A stretch of 64,000 bases of DNA from Variovorax sp. DXTD-1 (GCF_003984625.1 NZ_RWKH01000004.1:186001-250000); one strand, 5' to 3'. Numbered from the stretch's first letter, positions 31,624 through 40,974 are shown. Made by a program: numbers and translations. Notes: a model not told the origin generated them from the letters alone.

Positions 31624-32397
31624 TCATTCGGCGTGATCAGCCTTGTGCACCTTGCCTGCCAGGGGCACCGGCGCTGTGGCGCGGGCTGCGGCGGCGCGGC
31701 GCCATTCGGCCCCCAACAGGCGCATGCCGCGCACCCGCTTGACGGCCACCAGGAAGTACACGGCGCCAAAAATGGGCCACCAGCGCTCGCCGGCCGTGTC
31801 CATCCAGCGGCAGCGCTCCAGCCATGCCTCGCTGCGCACCGCGGGCCGGTAAACGCCAAAACGCCCGGACTCCACCTCGAAGCTCAAGAGCCGCAGCCAG
31901 TCGCGAATGCGCCAGTAGCCGATGAACTCGCCGCCCTCGGGCAAGAAGAGTTCGCCCACGCCAAGCTTACGGTACAGGTGCGCGCGGCGCTGCCGCATGC
32001 CCCACAGGCTGGCCGGGTTCAGCCCGCAGATCACCACGCGGCCTTCGGGCACCAGCACCCGCTCCACTTCACGCAAGGTGGCGTGGGGGTCGGGGCTCAG
32101 CTCCAGTGCATGCGGCAGCACCACCAGGTCCAGGCTGTTGGCCGCGAACGGCAGCGCCGCAAAGTCGGTGAACAGCGCGGCCCTGCCGGGTTGCTGCAAG
32201 GGGTCGCTCAAGGCCAGCCAGCGGTGCGGCATGCGGTTGGCGCGCAGCCCCTCGATCTCGGCTGCGCCCAGTTGCAGCGCGTGATAGCCGAAGACATCCG
32301 CCACGGCTTCGTCGAACTGGGCCTGCTCCCACGCCAGGAGGTAGCGGCCGGGGGGGGTCGCGAACCAATCCTGCAAACCTATAATTTGACCGCTCAT
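31624..32397 (-). CDS. Class I SAM-dependent methyltransferase (Methyltransf_11 type)
   Basis: A 257-aa predicted methyltransferase of the kind usually found next to gloB and rnhA in proteobacteria. The SAM domain is degenerate in its first loop, but the later blocks are visible: LDLVVLPHALELSPDPHATLREVERVLVPEGRVVICGLNPAS. The substrate is unknown. The start codon at 32397 overlaps the opposite gloB ATG by two bases, so the two genes have no gap and each promoter must lie in the coding region of the other. A further in-frame ATG at 32430 is inside gloB and less likely. Confidence 0.88.
   Translation of the reverse strand: MSGQIIGLQDWFATPPGRYLLAWEQAQFDEAVADVFGYHALQLGAAEIEGLRANRMPHRWLALSDPLQQPGRAALFTDFAALPFAANSLDLVVLPHALELSPDPHATLREVERVLVPEGRVVICGLNPASLWGMRQRRAHLYRKLGVGELFLPEGGEFIGYWRIRDWLRLLSFEVESGRFGVYRPAVRSEAWLERCRWMDTAGERWWPIFGAVYFLVAVKRVRGMRLLGAEWRRAAAARATAPVPLAGKVHKADHAE
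32380..32385 (+). promoter_or_regulatory. Consensus -10 hexamer for gloB
   Basis: TATAAT lies 10 bp before the gloB ATG. A transcript from it would have only about 3-5 bases of leader. No good -35 is seen at 16-18 bp upstream (a run of seven G lies there), so the promoter assignment is tentative. Confidence 0.5.
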
Positions 32398-33175
32398 GAC
32401 CCTTGTTCCGCTGCCCGCCTTCGCTGACAACTACATCTGGATGCTGCAGGACGGGTCCAACGCGATCGTGGTGGACCCGGGCGACGCTCAACCGGTATTC
32501 AACGCATTGACGCGCGACAAGCTGCAGCTCGCCGCGATTCTAGTCACGCACCACCACCCCGATCACACCGGCGGCGTGGCCGCGCTCCATGCGGCAACCG
32601 GCGCGCCGGTCTTCGGCCCCGCGCGCGAGCGCATTCCGGAACCCTTCACCCCGCTTTCGCATGGCGACAGCGCCGAAGTGCTCGGGCTGCGCTTCCAGGT
32701 CATCGACGTGCCGGGCCACACGGCCGGCCACATCGCCTACTTCTTGCCGGCACACCAGGGCCAGGCGCCGCTGCTGTTTTGCGGCGACACGCTGTTCTCG
32801 GGCGGCTGCGGCCGCCTGTTCGAAGGCACGCCGGCGCAAATGCTCGCCTCGCTCGATGCGCTTGCAGCGCTGCCCGGCGACTCCCGCGTGTGTTGTGCGC
32901 ACGAATACACACTTGCTAACCTGCGTTTTGCCCAAGCGGTGGAACCCGGCAATGCCGATCTGACTCAGTACACCGCGCATTGCGAAAGCCTGCGCGCGCA
33001 GGGGCAGCCCACGCTGCCTTCGCAACTGGCCACCGAACGCCGAATCAACCCCTTTCTTCGCAGCCGCGAAGCCACTGTCCTTAGAGCGGTGCGCGAGCAC
33101 GCCGAGCTTTCCGCCAATGCGGGCGAAGCCGATGTGTTTGCCGCACTGCGCCAATGGAAAAACGACTTCCGATGA
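32396..33175 (+). CDS. gloB: Hydroxyacylglutathione hydrolase (glyoxalase II)
   Basis: Hydrolyses S-lactoylglutathione to lactate and glutathione, finishing methylglyoxal detoxification. The 259-aa protein has the metallo-beta-lactamase motif HHHPDHTGG at 53-61, GHTAGHIAYF, FCGDTLFSGGCGRLFEGT and the C-terminal AHEYTLANL, so all metal ligands are present. The start codon overlaps that of the divergent methyltransferase gene. Its stop overlaps the following lytic transglycosylase start by 4 bp, so the two are coupled. Confidence 0.96.
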   Translation: MTLVPLPAFADNYIWMLQDGSNAIVVDPGDAQPVFNALTRDKLQLAAILVTHHHPDHTGGVAALHAATGAPVFGPARERIPEPFTPLSHGDSAEVLGLRFQVIDVPGHTAGHIAYFLPAHQGQAPLLFCGDTLFSGGCGRLFEGTPAQMLASLDALAALPGDSRVCCAHEYTLANLRFAQAVEPGNADLTQYTAHCESLRAQGQPTLPSQLATERRINPFLRSREATVLRAVREHAELSANAGEADVFAALRQWKNDFR

Positions 33176-34785
33176 AATTTATCGCTGCCGCCTGCCTTGC
33201 AGGCTCACTGTTGCTCGCGGGCTGCGCGGGCACCACCACGGCCCCCTCTTCGTCCGGCACTTCCGCCCCATCCACCGCCACCACGGGCGGCACCGCTTCC
33301 AAGGTGGCCGGCAGCGCGGCGCCTGTGTACCCGGGCGGCCCTCTCACTCCCATCACCAGCAGCGAAGCGCATTCGCAAAGCGTTGTCACGCTGGCACCGC
33401 CCGCCGACATGTGGGACCGCATCCGCCGCGGCTTCAAGATGCCCAACCTCGAGAGCGACCTCGTGCGCGACCGAGAGCAGTGGTATGCCAGCCGACCCGA
33501 CTACATCCAGCGCATGACCGAGCGCTCGAACAAGTACATGTTCCACATCGTCGAGGAACTCGAGCGGCGCAACATGCCCACCGAACTCGCGCTGCTGCCG
33601 TACATCGAAAGCGCATTCAACCCGCAGGCCATTTCCAGCGCGCGCGCGGCGGGCATGTGGCAGTTCATGCCGGCCACCGGCACCGACTTCGACCTGAAGC
33701 AGAACATCTTCCGCGACGACCGCCGCGACGTGGTGGCATCGACCCGCGCCGCGCTGGACTACCTGCAAAAGCTCTACCGCATGTTCGGTGACTGGCAGCT
33801 TGCGCTGGCCGCGTACAACTGGGGTGAAGGCAGCGTGAGCCGCGCCATTGCCAAGAACCAGCGCCTGGGCCTGCCCACCACCTACAGCGATCTTTCCATG
33901 CCGGCCGAAACGCGGCTCTACGTGCCCAAGCTGCAGGCCGTGAAGAACATCGTTGCGAACCCGCAGGCGTTCAACACCGAACTGCCGCTGATCGCCAACC
34001 ACCCGTACTTCCAGACCGTGACGCTCACGCGCGACCTCGACGTCGAGCTGGCGGCCAAGCTGGCCGACGTTCGGCTCGAAGACTTTCGCGCACTGAACCC
34101 CGCCGCGCACAAGCCGGTGCTGCTTGCGGCCGGAACGCAGCAGATCCTGCTACCCTGGGACAACGCGGCCGTGTTCCAGCGCAACTTCGACGCCTACTCG
34201 CAAGGCCAGTACGCCAGCTGGACGGCATGGGTGGTTCCCAACACCATGACGGTGGCCGATGCCGCCCAGCGCTCGGGCATGAGCGAGGCCGACTTGCGTG
34301 CGCTCAACAGCATTCCGCCGCGCATGCTCATCAAGGCCGGCTCCACGCTCATCGTGCCGCGCGGCGCCCGCGTGAAAGAAGACGTGACGGCCGTGGTCGC
34401 GGACAGCGGGCACCTGAGCTTCCAGCCCGAGATCGTCAACCGCCGCACCACCATCAAGGCCGGGCGCAACGACAGCGTGGCCAGCATTGCGCGCCGCTAC
34501 AAGCTCGCGCCCTCCAACGTGGCCGAGTGGAACGACGTCAAGCCCAACCACGCTTTCAAGCGCGGCTACAGCGTGGTCGTGTACCTGCCGGTTCGTGCCG
34601 CACCCGCGGCTCGCGTCGGATCGGGGGCAGGACCGGCTCGCGGCCGCGCCACCGCAAGCGCCAAGCGCGGCGGCAGCGCGGTGAAGGCGACTGCCGCGCG
34701 CGGCAACAACGTGGCGAAGTCGAGCGGCAAGCAGCAGGTCGTGCGCGAAAAGCGCGGCGGCACGCCCGCAAAGAAGAAGCGCTGA
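33172..34785 (+). CDS. mltD: Membrane-bound lytic murein transglycosylase D with LysM domains
   Basis: Lipoprotein that cleaves peptidoglycan glycan strands to 1,6-anhydro products. The start at 33172 gives 537 aa with a lipoprotein signal ending LLLAGC (lipid-modified Cys at 20). The SLT domain (about 110-250) has the catalytic Glu in ALLPYIESAFNPQAIS and the supporting AAGMWQFMPATG and AYNWGEGSVSRAI. Two LysM-type repeats follow, near 345-395 (MTVADAAQRSGMSEADLRALN) and 425-475 (SVASIARRYKLAPSNVAEWN). The last 60 residues are a basic Ala/Arg/Lys tail. It is translationally coupled to gloB. Confidence 0.94.
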   Translation: MKFIAAACLAGSLLLAGCAGTTTAPSSSGTSAPSTATTGGTASKVAGSAAPVYPGGPLTPITSSEAHSQSVVTLAPPADMWDRIRRGFKMPNLESDLVRDREQWYASRPDYIQRMTERSNKYMFHIVEELERRNMPTELALLPYIESAFNPQAISSARAAGMWQFMPATGTDFDLKQNIFRDDRRDVVASTRAALDYLQKLYRMFGDWQLALAAYNWGEGSVSRAIAKNQRLGLPTTYSDLSMPAETRLYVPKLQAVKNIVANPQAFNTELPLIANHPYFQTVTLTRDLDVELAAKLADVRLEDFRALNPAAHKPVLLAAGTQQILLPWDNAAVFQRNFDAYSQGQYASWTAWVVPNTMTVADAAQRSGMSEADLRALNSIPPRMLIKAGSTLIVPRGARVKEDVTAVVADSGHLSFQPEIVNRRTTIKAGRNDSVASIARRYKLAPSNVAEWNDVKPNHAFKRGYSVVVYLPVRAAPAARVGSGAGPARGRATASAKRGGSAVKATAARGNNVAKSSGKQQVVREKRGGTPAKKKR

Positions 34786-34791
34786 ACCCGG

Positions 34792-35625
34792 CTAGAGCTT
34801 TTCAGTCTCGCCGCTGCGCGGCTGCCACTTCATCAGGCGCTTCTCGATGAGCCCCACCAGCCCGTCGAGCAGCAGCGCAAAAGCAGTGAGCACCACGATG
34901 CCTGCAAACACGGTGTTGACGTCGAAAGTGCCTTCGGCCTGCAGTATCAGGTAGCCCACGCCGCGCGCCGAGCCCAGGTACTCCCCCACCACCGCGCCCA
35001 CGAAGGCCAGGCCCACCGAGGTGTGCAGGCTAGAGAACACCCAGCTGGTGGCGCTGGGCAAATACACGGTGCGCAGCAGTTGCCGCTGATTGGCGCCCAG
35101 CATCTTGGCGTTGGCCAGCACCACGGGGCTGACCTCGCGCACACCCTGGTAGACGTTGAAGAACACGATGAAGAACACCAGCGTGACGGCCAGCGCCACC
35201 TTGCTCCAGATGCCCAGGCCGAACCACAGCGCGAAGATCGGCGCCAGGATCACGCGCGGCATCGAATTGGCGGCCTTGATGTAGGGATCGAGAATCAGGC
35301 TCGCCGTGGGCGCCAGCGCCAGCCAGAGCCCGCATGCGAGGCCAAGCACTGTGCCGATACCGAAGGCCAGCACTGTTTCAAGCAGCGTGGTGCCCAGGTG
35401 GCGGTAGATGTCCGCATTGCCTTTCAGCCCCTCGGGGAACAGCAGGTTCGGCGGCACTTCGAACGGCAGAAACCAGCTCCAGATGCGGCCGGCCACCTGA
35501 ATGGGCTCGCCCAGAAAGAACGCGATCTGCTGGTTGCGCGATGCCACGTGCCAGGCCACCAGCAAGACCACGAGCAACACCAGCTGCCAGAAGCGCGCAT
35601 TGCGTTCGTTCAGGCGCGGCATCAT
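34792..35625 (-). CDS. ABC transporter permease (NitT/TauT type)
   Basis: A 277-aa inner-membrane permease of the SsuC/TauC group with about six helices. The EAA loop that contacts the ATPase is visible as ANAKMLGANQRQLLRTVYLPSA. The ATG at 35625 overlaps the ATPase stop by 4 bp (ATGA); the open frame upstream lies in another gene and is ignored. It is the third gene of an ABC importer for a small anion or heterocycle; substrates of this group include nitrate, sulfonates, taurine and thiamine precursors. Which one applies cannot be decided here. Confidence 0.93.
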   Translation of the reverse strand: MMPRLNERNARFWQLVLLVVLLVAWHVASRNQQIAFFLGEPIQVAGRIWSWFLPFEVPPNLLFPEGLKGNADIYRHLGTTLLETVLAFGIGTVLGLACGLWLALAPTASLILDPYIKAANSMPRVILAPIFALWFGLGIWSKVALAVTLVFFIVFFNVYQGVREVSPVVLANAKMLGANQRQLLRTVYLPSATSWVFSSLHTSVGLAFVGAVVGEYLGSARGVGYLILQAEGTFDVNTVFAGIVVLTAFALLLDGLVGLIEKRLMKWQPRSGETEKL

Positions 35626-36437
35626 GCGGCCTTCCTCAATTGCTGCGCGTAGCCCTTGAGCACTTCGTCGCGCAGCACTTCCCAGATCTGCGTGTGCAGT
35701 TCGACAAAGCGCGGCTGCGTGCGCACCTCGGCCACGTCGCGCGGGCGGGCAAGGTCGATGACGAATTCGCCAATCGGGTGCGTGGCCGGCCCGGCCGACA
35801 GCACCACCACGCGGTCGCTCATCGCAATGGCCTCGTCGAGATCGTGCGTGATGAAGAGCACTGCCTTCTTCTTGGCACTCCACAGTTCAAGCACTTCGTT
35901 CTCCATCAGCTGCCGGGTCTGGATGTCGAGCGCGCTGAAGGGCTCGTCCATGAGGATGATGTCGGGGTCGAGCACCAGCGTTTGCGCCAATGCGACGCGC
36001 TTGCGCATGCCGCCCGACAGTTGATGCGGATAGCGGTCGCCGAAACCCGAAAGCCCCACGCGTGAAAGCCAGGCCTCGGCCTGCTCTCGCGCATCGGCAT
36101 CCGAAACGCCCCGGTACTGCAGCCCCACCATCACGTTGGCAACCGCGCTGCGCCACGGCATCAGCGCCTCGGTCTGGAACATGTAGCCAGCCCGCGCGTT
36201 CACCCCGGCAAGCGTCTCGCCAAACACCTTCACCGTGCCCGACGAGGGCTCGAGCAGGCCCGCGCCCACGTTCAGCAACGTCGACTTGCCGCACCCCGTC
36301 GGCCCCACCACTGACACGAACTCCCCTGCCCTGACGCGCAGCGTGGTGTCTGCCACCGCTGTGTAGCGCTGGCCCGGATCGTCCTTCGAGTGAAAGGTGC
36401 AACTGATGGAGAGAAGTTCGAGTGCGTAGTCGGACAT
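35622..36437 (-). CDS. ABC transporter ATP-binding protein (NitT/TauT type)
   Basis: A 271-aa ATPase with Walker A GPTGCGKST near residue 47, signature LSGGMRKRVALAQ, Walker B ILMDEPFSALD and the switch His in FITHDLDEAIAM. The ATG at 36437 (MSDYALELL) is preferred over 36449. A strong terminator lies 13 bp upstream, between this gene and the binding-protein gene, so ATPase and permease should be made at a lower level than the binding protein. The permease gene follows with a 4-bp overlap. Confidence 0.95.
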   Translation of the reverse strand: MSDYALELLSISCTFHSKDDPGQRYTAVADTTLRVRAGEFVSVVGPTGCGKSTLLNVGAGLLEPSSGTVKVFGETLAGVNARAGYMFQTEALMPWRSAVANVMVGLQYRGVSDADAREQAEAWLSRVGLSGFGDRYPHQLSGGMRKRVALAQTLVLDPDIILMDEPFSALDIQTRQLMENEVLELWSAKKKAVLFITHDLDEAIAMSDRVVVLSAGPATHPIGEFVIDLARPRDVAEVRTQPRFVELHTQIWEVLRDEVLKGYAQQLRKAA

Positions 36438-36450
36438 GTCTGGCTGCAAG

Positions 36451-36473
36451 AAAAAACCCGGCCGAAGCCGGGT
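36451..36473 (-). terminator. Intra-operon terminator with UUCG tetraloop
   Basis: On the minus strand a perfect 7-bp stem (ACCCGGC / GCCGGGT) closes a TTCG loop and is followed by T residues. The C(UUCG)G loop is unusually stable. It begins 19 bp after the binding-protein stop and ends 13 bp before the ATPase start, so it should uncouple expression of the two. Confidence 0.9.
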
Positions 36474-36491
36474 CGCGAGGACGTCCGAAGG

Positions 36492-37526
36492 TCAGGCTTT
36501 GAACCTGTCCTTCGCGCGCCGGGCAAAATCGTTGGTGTAGGTCTTGGCAAGGTCGATCTTGTCGGCCTTCACTGCCGTGTCGAAGCTCGAGATGGCAGCG
36601 AGCGCCGTCTTCGGCCCTTCGGCCGGCACGAGGCCATCGGTGGCGATCGATTCGCGCACCTTGTCGAAAGACGCAAGGTACAGCGCACGGTCGCCGAGCA
36701 GATAGGTTTCGGGCACTGTCTTGATGATGTCGCCCGGCCCCGCCGTCTGCAGCCACTTGAGGCCGTGCACAATGGCATTGGCCAGCGCCTGGCAGGTGTT
36801 GGGGTTCTTCTGGATGAAGTCCATCGGCGCGTAGAGGCAGGCCGCGGGCATCGGGCCGCCGAACACCTGCTGCGTGCCCTTGAGCGTGCGCGTGTCGCTG
36901 ATGATCTTCACGTCGCCCTTCTGCTCGAGCATGGTCATCACCGGGTCGGTGTTGCTGATGGCGTCGATCTGGCCCGAGCGAAGCGCTGTGAGCGCGCCGG
37001 CCGCCACGCCCACGCCGATGTAGCTCACGTCGCTGGCCTTCAGGCCGCCGCGCGAGAGCACGAGGTTGGCCACCATGTTGGTCGACGAGCCCGGCGCGGA
37101 GACGCCGATCTTCTTGCCCTTCAGGTCGGCAATGCCGGCGTAGCCCGCCATGTTCTTGGTCGACACGCCCACCGCGATTTGCGGCGCGCGGCCCTGCAGC
37201 ACGAAGGCCTGGAAGAACTGGTTCTTTGCCTGCAGGTTGATGGTGTGCTCGTAGGCGCCGGAGCACACGTCGGCCGAACCACCCACCACGGCCTGCAGCG
37301 CGCGTGCACCGCCGGCAAAGTCTGAAATCTCGACCTCGAGGCCTTCGGCCTTGAAGTAGCCGAGCTGCTCGGAGATGGTGAGGGGCAGGTAGTAGAAGGC
37401 CGCCTTGCCGCCGACCGCGATGGAAATCTTCGTCTTCTCGAGCTTGGCTTGCGCAAAGACCCGCGGCAGCGCAACTGCTGCGGCAGCGACTGCGGAGGCG
37501 GTGATGAGGGTTCTGCGATGGAGCAT
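36492..37526 (-). CDS. ABC transporter substrate-binding protein (NMT1/SsuA-like)
   Basis: A 344-aa periplasmic binding protein of the NitT/TauT class. The signal peptide (residues 1-25) starts MLHRRTLITASAVAAAA and ends near RVFA; the RR pair resembles a twin-arginine signal but lacks the full motif. The mature part has the family pattern KISIAVGGKAAFYYLPL, EQLGYFKAEGLEVEI, GGSADVCSGAYEHTI and LKGKKIGVSAPGSSTNMV, forming two lobes around the ligand. It is the first gene of the transporter, ended by a strong terminator. The ligand is unknown. Confidence 0.94.
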   Translation of the reverse strand: MLHRRTLITASAVAAAAVALPRVFAQAKLEKTKISIAVGGKAAFYYLPLTISEQLGYFKAEGLEVEISDFAGGARALQAVVGGSADVCSGAYEHTINLQAKNQFFQAFVLQGRAPQIAVGVSTKNMAGYAGIADLKGKKIGVSAPGSSTNMVANLVLSRGGLKASDVSYIGVGVAAGALTALRSGQIDAISNTDPVMTMLEQKGDVKIISDTRTLKGTQQVFGGPMPAACLYAPMDFIQKNPNTCQALANAIVHGLKWLQTAGPGDIIKTVPETYLLGDRALYLASFDKVRESIATDGLVPAEGPKTALAAISSFDTAVKADKIDLAKTYTNDFARRAKDRFKA

Positions 37527-37671
37527 GGAGCGGTCCTGCGGGCTCTTTGATTCTGGTGAACTGAATCGAGCTTAGGGGTGCGCCCACGTTGCCTGCATCG
37601 GGGTCATCCCGTGCGGGTTTTTACGTAAACATGAAGACCTCTACGAGGCCTTTCCGGATGGCCTGGTGCGC

Positions 37672-38064
37672 CTATCGCGCGACGAAAAGAATCGCGATGT
37701 TGACCAGGAATCCAATGGCCCACACTGCGCTGCGCACGCTGCCGATGCCCTTGATGTACACCGCGATGTAGATCACGCGCAAGACGACATATGCGGCCGC
37801 CAGCATGTCGAGCCTTGCCTGCGCGGCGCCGAGCTGGTGCGCAATGATCACCGCGCCGATGAAGAGCGGCAGCCCTTCGAAGCTGTTGGCCTGCGCACTG
37901 TTGGCGCGTGCGCGCCAGCCGCTCTGCTTTGCGGCCCACTCGCGCGGCTGAACGTTGTCGCGCGGCCCGAAGCTGCCGACCTTGGCAATCCATGCCGCCA
38001 GGTACGGCAGGCCGCAGGCAATGAACACGCACCAGTAGGCAATGGTGAGCAATGAAAGAGTCAT
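37672..38064 (-). CDS. MAPEG family membrane protein
   Basis: A 130-aa protein with four predicted helices and the MAPEG family pattern (membrane-associated proteins in eicosanoid and glutathione metabolism). The bacterial signature includes GPRDNVQPREW, RANSAQANSFEGLPLFIGAVII and the final RVIYIAVYIKGIGSVRSAVWAIGF. Related bacterial proteins of unknown role are common; glutathione binding is possible but unproven. It lies 13 bp downstream of recR on the same strand, so it may be read from the dnaX-ybaB-recR message. Confidence 0.92.
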   Translation of the reverse strand: MTLSLLTIAYWCVFIACGLPYLAAWIAKVGSFGPRDNVQPREWAAKQSGWRARANSAQANSFEGLPLFIGAVIIAHQLGAAQARLDMLAAAYVVLRVIYIAVYIKGIGSVRSAVWAIGFLVNIAILFVAR

Positions 38065-38077
38065 ACCGGTTGTGTGG

Positions 38078-38668
38078 CTATCTGCGGTCTACCAGCGCAT
38101 GCGCGATGGTGCCGAGGTCGACGTATTCGAGTTCGCTGCCCGCCGGCACGCCGCGCGCAAGCCGTGTCACGTTCAGGCCGCGTTGCTTGAGTGCCTCGCC
38201 GATCACGTGCGCGGTGGCTTCGCCCTCTGCCGTGAAGTTGGTGGCCAGGATCACCTCGCTCACCGTGCCGTCGAGCGCGCGATCAAAAAGCTTCTGCAGG
38301 CCGATGTCCTTGGGCCCGATGCCGTCGAGCGGACTGAGTTTGCCCATCAGCACGAAGTAGTAGCCGCGGAACGCACCCGTGCGCTCGAGCGCAGCCTGGT
38401 CGGCGGGCGTTTCAACCACGCAGAGCTTGCTCGCGTCGCGGCGCGGGTCCAGGCACACGTTGCAGACCGGCGCCTCGGTGAAGGTGTTGCAGCGCTCGCA
38501 ATGCCGCACGTTGCCGGCCGCCTGCTGCAAGGCGCGCGCGAGCAGCTGCGCACCCTCGCGGTCGTGCTGCAGCAAATGAAAAGCCATGCGCGAGGCCGAC
38601 TTCACGCCGACACCGGGCAGCCGGCGCAACGCATCGACCAATGCGTCGAGCGAACTGGCGTCCGCCAT
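38078..38668 (-). CDS. recR: Recombination mediator protein RecR
   Basis: Works with RecF and RecO to load RecA at gapped DNA. The 196-aa protein starts at the ATG at 38668 ([21 protein letters not shown]); a TTG one codon earlier is also in frame. It has the N-terminal helix-hairpin-helix [20 protein letters not shown], the four-Cys zinc finger [16 protein letters not shown], and the Toprim domain beginning [13 protein letters not shown] with the conserved [23 protein letters not shown]. It lies 7 bp after ybaB, in the standard dnaX-ybaB-recR order. Confidence 0.97.
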   Translation of the reverse strand: MADASSLDALVDALRRLPGVGVKSASRMAFHLLQHDREGAQLLARALQQAAGNVRHCERCNTFTEAPVCNVCLDPRRDASKLCVVETPADQAALERTGAFRGYYFVLMGKLSPLDGIGPKDIGLQKLFDRALDGTVSEVILATNFTAEGEATAHVIGEALKQRGLNVTRLARGVPAGSELEYVDLGTIAHALVDRR

Positions 38669-38675
38669 CAACGGC

Positions 38676-39008
38676 TCAGAACGGCAGCTTCATGCCGGGC
38701 GGCAGGCCCGGCATGCCAGCCGTGAGCTTGCCCATCTTCTGCTCGCTGGTTTCCTCGGCCTTGCGCACGGCGGCATTGAAGGCGGCGGCCACCAGGTCTT
38801 CGAGCATGTCCTTGTCGTCGGCCAGGAGGCTCGGGTCGATGGTGATGCGCTTCACGTCGTGCTTGCAGGTCATCACGACCTTGACCAGGCCGGCACCCGA
38901 TTCGCCTTCGACCTCGATGGTGGCCAACTCTTCCTGGGCCTTCTTGAGGTTGTCCTGCATTGCCTGCGCCTGCTTCATGAGGCCGGCCAGTTGTCCTTTG
39001 TTGAACAT
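38676..39008 (-). CDS. ybaB: YbaB/EbfC family nucleoid-associated protein
   Basis: Small dimeric DNA-binding protein of 110 aa. The family core is [20 protein letters not shown], then [21 protein letters not shown], and [16 protein letters not shown]. It is thought to bind DNA as part of the nucleoid. The ATG at 39008 gives the usual start, [14 protein letters not shown]. It lies 52 bp after dnaX and 7 bp before recR, the conserved order across proteobacteria. Confidence 0.97.
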   Translation of the reverse strand: MFNKGQLAGLMKQAQAMQDNLKKAQEELATIEVEGESGAGLVKVVMTCKHDVKRITIDPSLLADDKDMLEDLVAAAFNAAVRKAEETSEQKMGKLTAGMPGLPPGMKLPF

Positions 39009-39060
39009 CGTTGGTCCTGATTGATTGGTTGGAAAAATGGGAAAGGATAAGAGACGGCGC

Positions 39061-40923
39061 TCAGGCGGGCTTGAGCGTTCCAGGCACGATCTTCGCATCG
39101 AATTCGCGCATCAGCATCTGCACCTCGGGGTCGTTGCGAATCGCCTCTTCGGCGATACGCTGGCGTTCGTCGGCCGCATGCTTGTTGCGGCGCGCGGGGC
39201 TGTCGACCACGCCGCCGATTTCAATGGCCAGCTTCACGCTGTGGCCCAGGGCCGCCAGCGCGTCGGCGAGCTTCTCGCGCGCCGAAGGCTGGTTGAGCAG
39301 TTCCCGCTCCACGCGCAGTATCCACTGGTCGACATCGCGCGCCACCAGTTGCGACTGCAGCGCAAGCTCGCGCGCCAGGGCGGTGATGCTCTCGGCCGCA
39401 ATCATCTGCGTGACCGTGGCATGCCAGAAATCGCCATCTTCGCTGGGGGGAATGGGCGCGGCGGGGGCGCGCTGAGCGTCGGGCCGCGGCACGTCCCGCT
39501 GGCCCGGTGGCGGCTGCACGCGAATCGGCACCGCAAGCACCTTGGGGCGGTCTTCGCCGGGCGGCGCCTCTGCCGAAGGTTGCGGCCTCGGCGTCCCGCC
39601 CTGCCGCATCGGTTCGTTCACCACCGCAAGTCGCTGGCCCGCCGGGGCCGAGTTGGCTTGCGGAGGCACCGGTGCGGCAGCCGGAACGGGCGCTTCGGCT
39701 ACCGGCGCAACCCGAGCAGGGGCCGCCGCGGGTGCCAAAGCCGCCCTGGGGGCGTCATTCAGAGTTTTTTTTTCCGTGGAGGCCGGTGAGGCCGATGCGG
39801 AGGTTGCGGCGCCCGAAGGCTTGAAGGCCAGCAGCCGCAGCAGCACCATCGTCAGCGCCGCGTACTCGTCGGGCGCCAGGCCCAGCTCGCCGCGGCCGTG
39901 CAGGCACAGGCTGTAGAGCAACTGGGTTTCGTCGGCCGGCATCAGCGACGCCAGGCGTGCCGTGTCGGCCGCATCCGGGTCGGTGGCCGAATCGGCCGAT
40001 TCCGCGCGCGAAGGCACGGCCTGCAGCACGGCCATGGCCTGCAGCACGGCGGTCATTTCTTCCAGCGTGGACGCAGCCGACATGCCGTCGCGGCGCAGTG
40101 CCTCGGAGGTGTCGACCACCGTCTTGCCGTCGCCCTGCGCCAGCGCTTCGACGAGCTTGAAGACATGGCCGCGGTCGACGCTGCCGAGCATCTGGCGCAC
40201 GCCGGTTTCGAGCAGCTCGCCGTTGCCGAAAGCAATCGCCTGGTCGGTGAGCGACAACGCATCGCGCATCGAGCCGCGCGCGGCGCGGGCCAGGAGCCGC
40301 AGCGCCTGCGGCTCGGCCGGTACCTGTTCCGTCTGCAGCACGCTCGTGAGGTGTTCGAGCACCGTTTCAGGCGCCATCGGCCGCAGGTTGAACTGCAGGC
40401 AGCGCGACAGCACCGTGACCGGCACCTTCTGCGGGTCGGTCGTTGCCAGCACGAACTTGAGGTATTCCGGCGGCTCCTCCAGCGTCTTCAGCATCGCGTT
40501 GAACGCGGTGTTGGTGAGCATGTGCACTTCGTCGATCATGAAGACCTTGAAGCGCCCCTGCACCGGCTTGTAGACCGCCTGCTCGAGCAGCGACTGCACC
40601 TCGTCCACCCCGCGATTCGAGGCCGCATCCAGCTCGGTGTAGTCGACGAAGCGGCCCGAATCGATGTCCTTGCAGGCCTGGCACACCCCGCAAGGCTTGG
40701 CCGTGATGCCGCCCTGCCCGTCCGGACCCTGGCAGTTGAGCGACTTGGCCAGGATGCGCGACACCGTGGTCTTGCCCACGCCCCGCGTGCCGGTAAAAAG
40801 ATAGGCGTGATGCAGGCGCTGCGTGGTCAACGCATTCTCGAGCGCCTGCACCACGTGCCCCTGGCCGACCATCTCACCGAAGGTTTTCGGACGGAACTTG
40901 CGAGCGAGCACGAGATAAGACAT
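39061..40923 (-). CDS. dnaX: DNA polymerase III subunits gamma and tau
   Basis: ATPase of the clamp loader; the full-length tau form also binds DnaB and the polymerase core. The 620-aa frame starts at 40923 ([15 protein letters not shown]). Residues 1-240 form the AAA+ module: Walker A GTRGVGKT at 45-52, a zinc-binding set with Cys64, Cys78, Cys81 and Cys84, and DEVHML at 131-136. Domain III ends near 377. A low-complexity Pro/Ala linker separates it from the tau-specific part (500-620). At codons 384-387 is a run of nine A with stops close downstream in both other frames. No ribosome binding site is seen, and a TAGAAT hexamer lies 7 bp before the ATG. Confidence 0.97.
   Translation of the reverse strand: MSYLVLARKFRPKTFGEMVGQGHVVQALENALTTQRLHHAYLFTGTRGVGKTTVSRILAKSLNCQGPDGQGGITAKPCGVCQACKDIDSGRFVDYTELDAASNRGVDEVQSLLEQAVYKPVQGRFKVFMIDEVHMLTNTAFNAMLKTLEEPPEYLKFVLATTDPQKVPVTVLSRCLQFNLRPMAPETVLEHLTSVLQTEQVPAEPQALRLLARAARGSMRDALSLTDQAIAFGNGELLETGVRQMLGSVDRGHVFKLVEALAQGDGKTVVDTSEALRRDGMSAASTLEEMTAVLQAMAVLQAVPSRAESADSATDPDAADTARLASLMPADETQLLYSLCLHGRGELGLAPDEYAALTMVLLRLLAFKPSGAATSASASPASTEKKTLNDAPRAALAPAAAPARVAPVAEAPVPAAAPVPPQANSAPAGQRLAVVNEPMRQGGTPRPQPSAEAPPGEDRPKVLAVPIRVQPPPGQRDVPRPDAQRAPAAPIPPSEDGDFWHATVTQMIAAESITALARELALQSQLVARDVDQWILRVERELLNQPSAREKLADALAALGHSVKLAIEIGGVVDSPARRNKHAADERQRIAEEAIRNDPEVQMLMREFDAKIVPGTLKPA
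39765..39773 (-). other. A9 slippery run in dnaX, probable gamma-subunit recoding site
   Basis: The dnaX message reads GAA AAA AAA ACT CTG AAT GAC. Gain of one A gives AAC TCT GAA TGA, and loss of one gives CTC TGA; either yields a 387-389-aa product, just past the clamp-loader domains. Ten bases downstream a CGCCC-CCA-GGGCG hairpin can form. Confidence 0.75.
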
Positions 40924-40974
40924 TGGGGGCATTCTAAAAGGCGCAGCCCCCGTTCCCAGAGCTCCCCCGCAATC

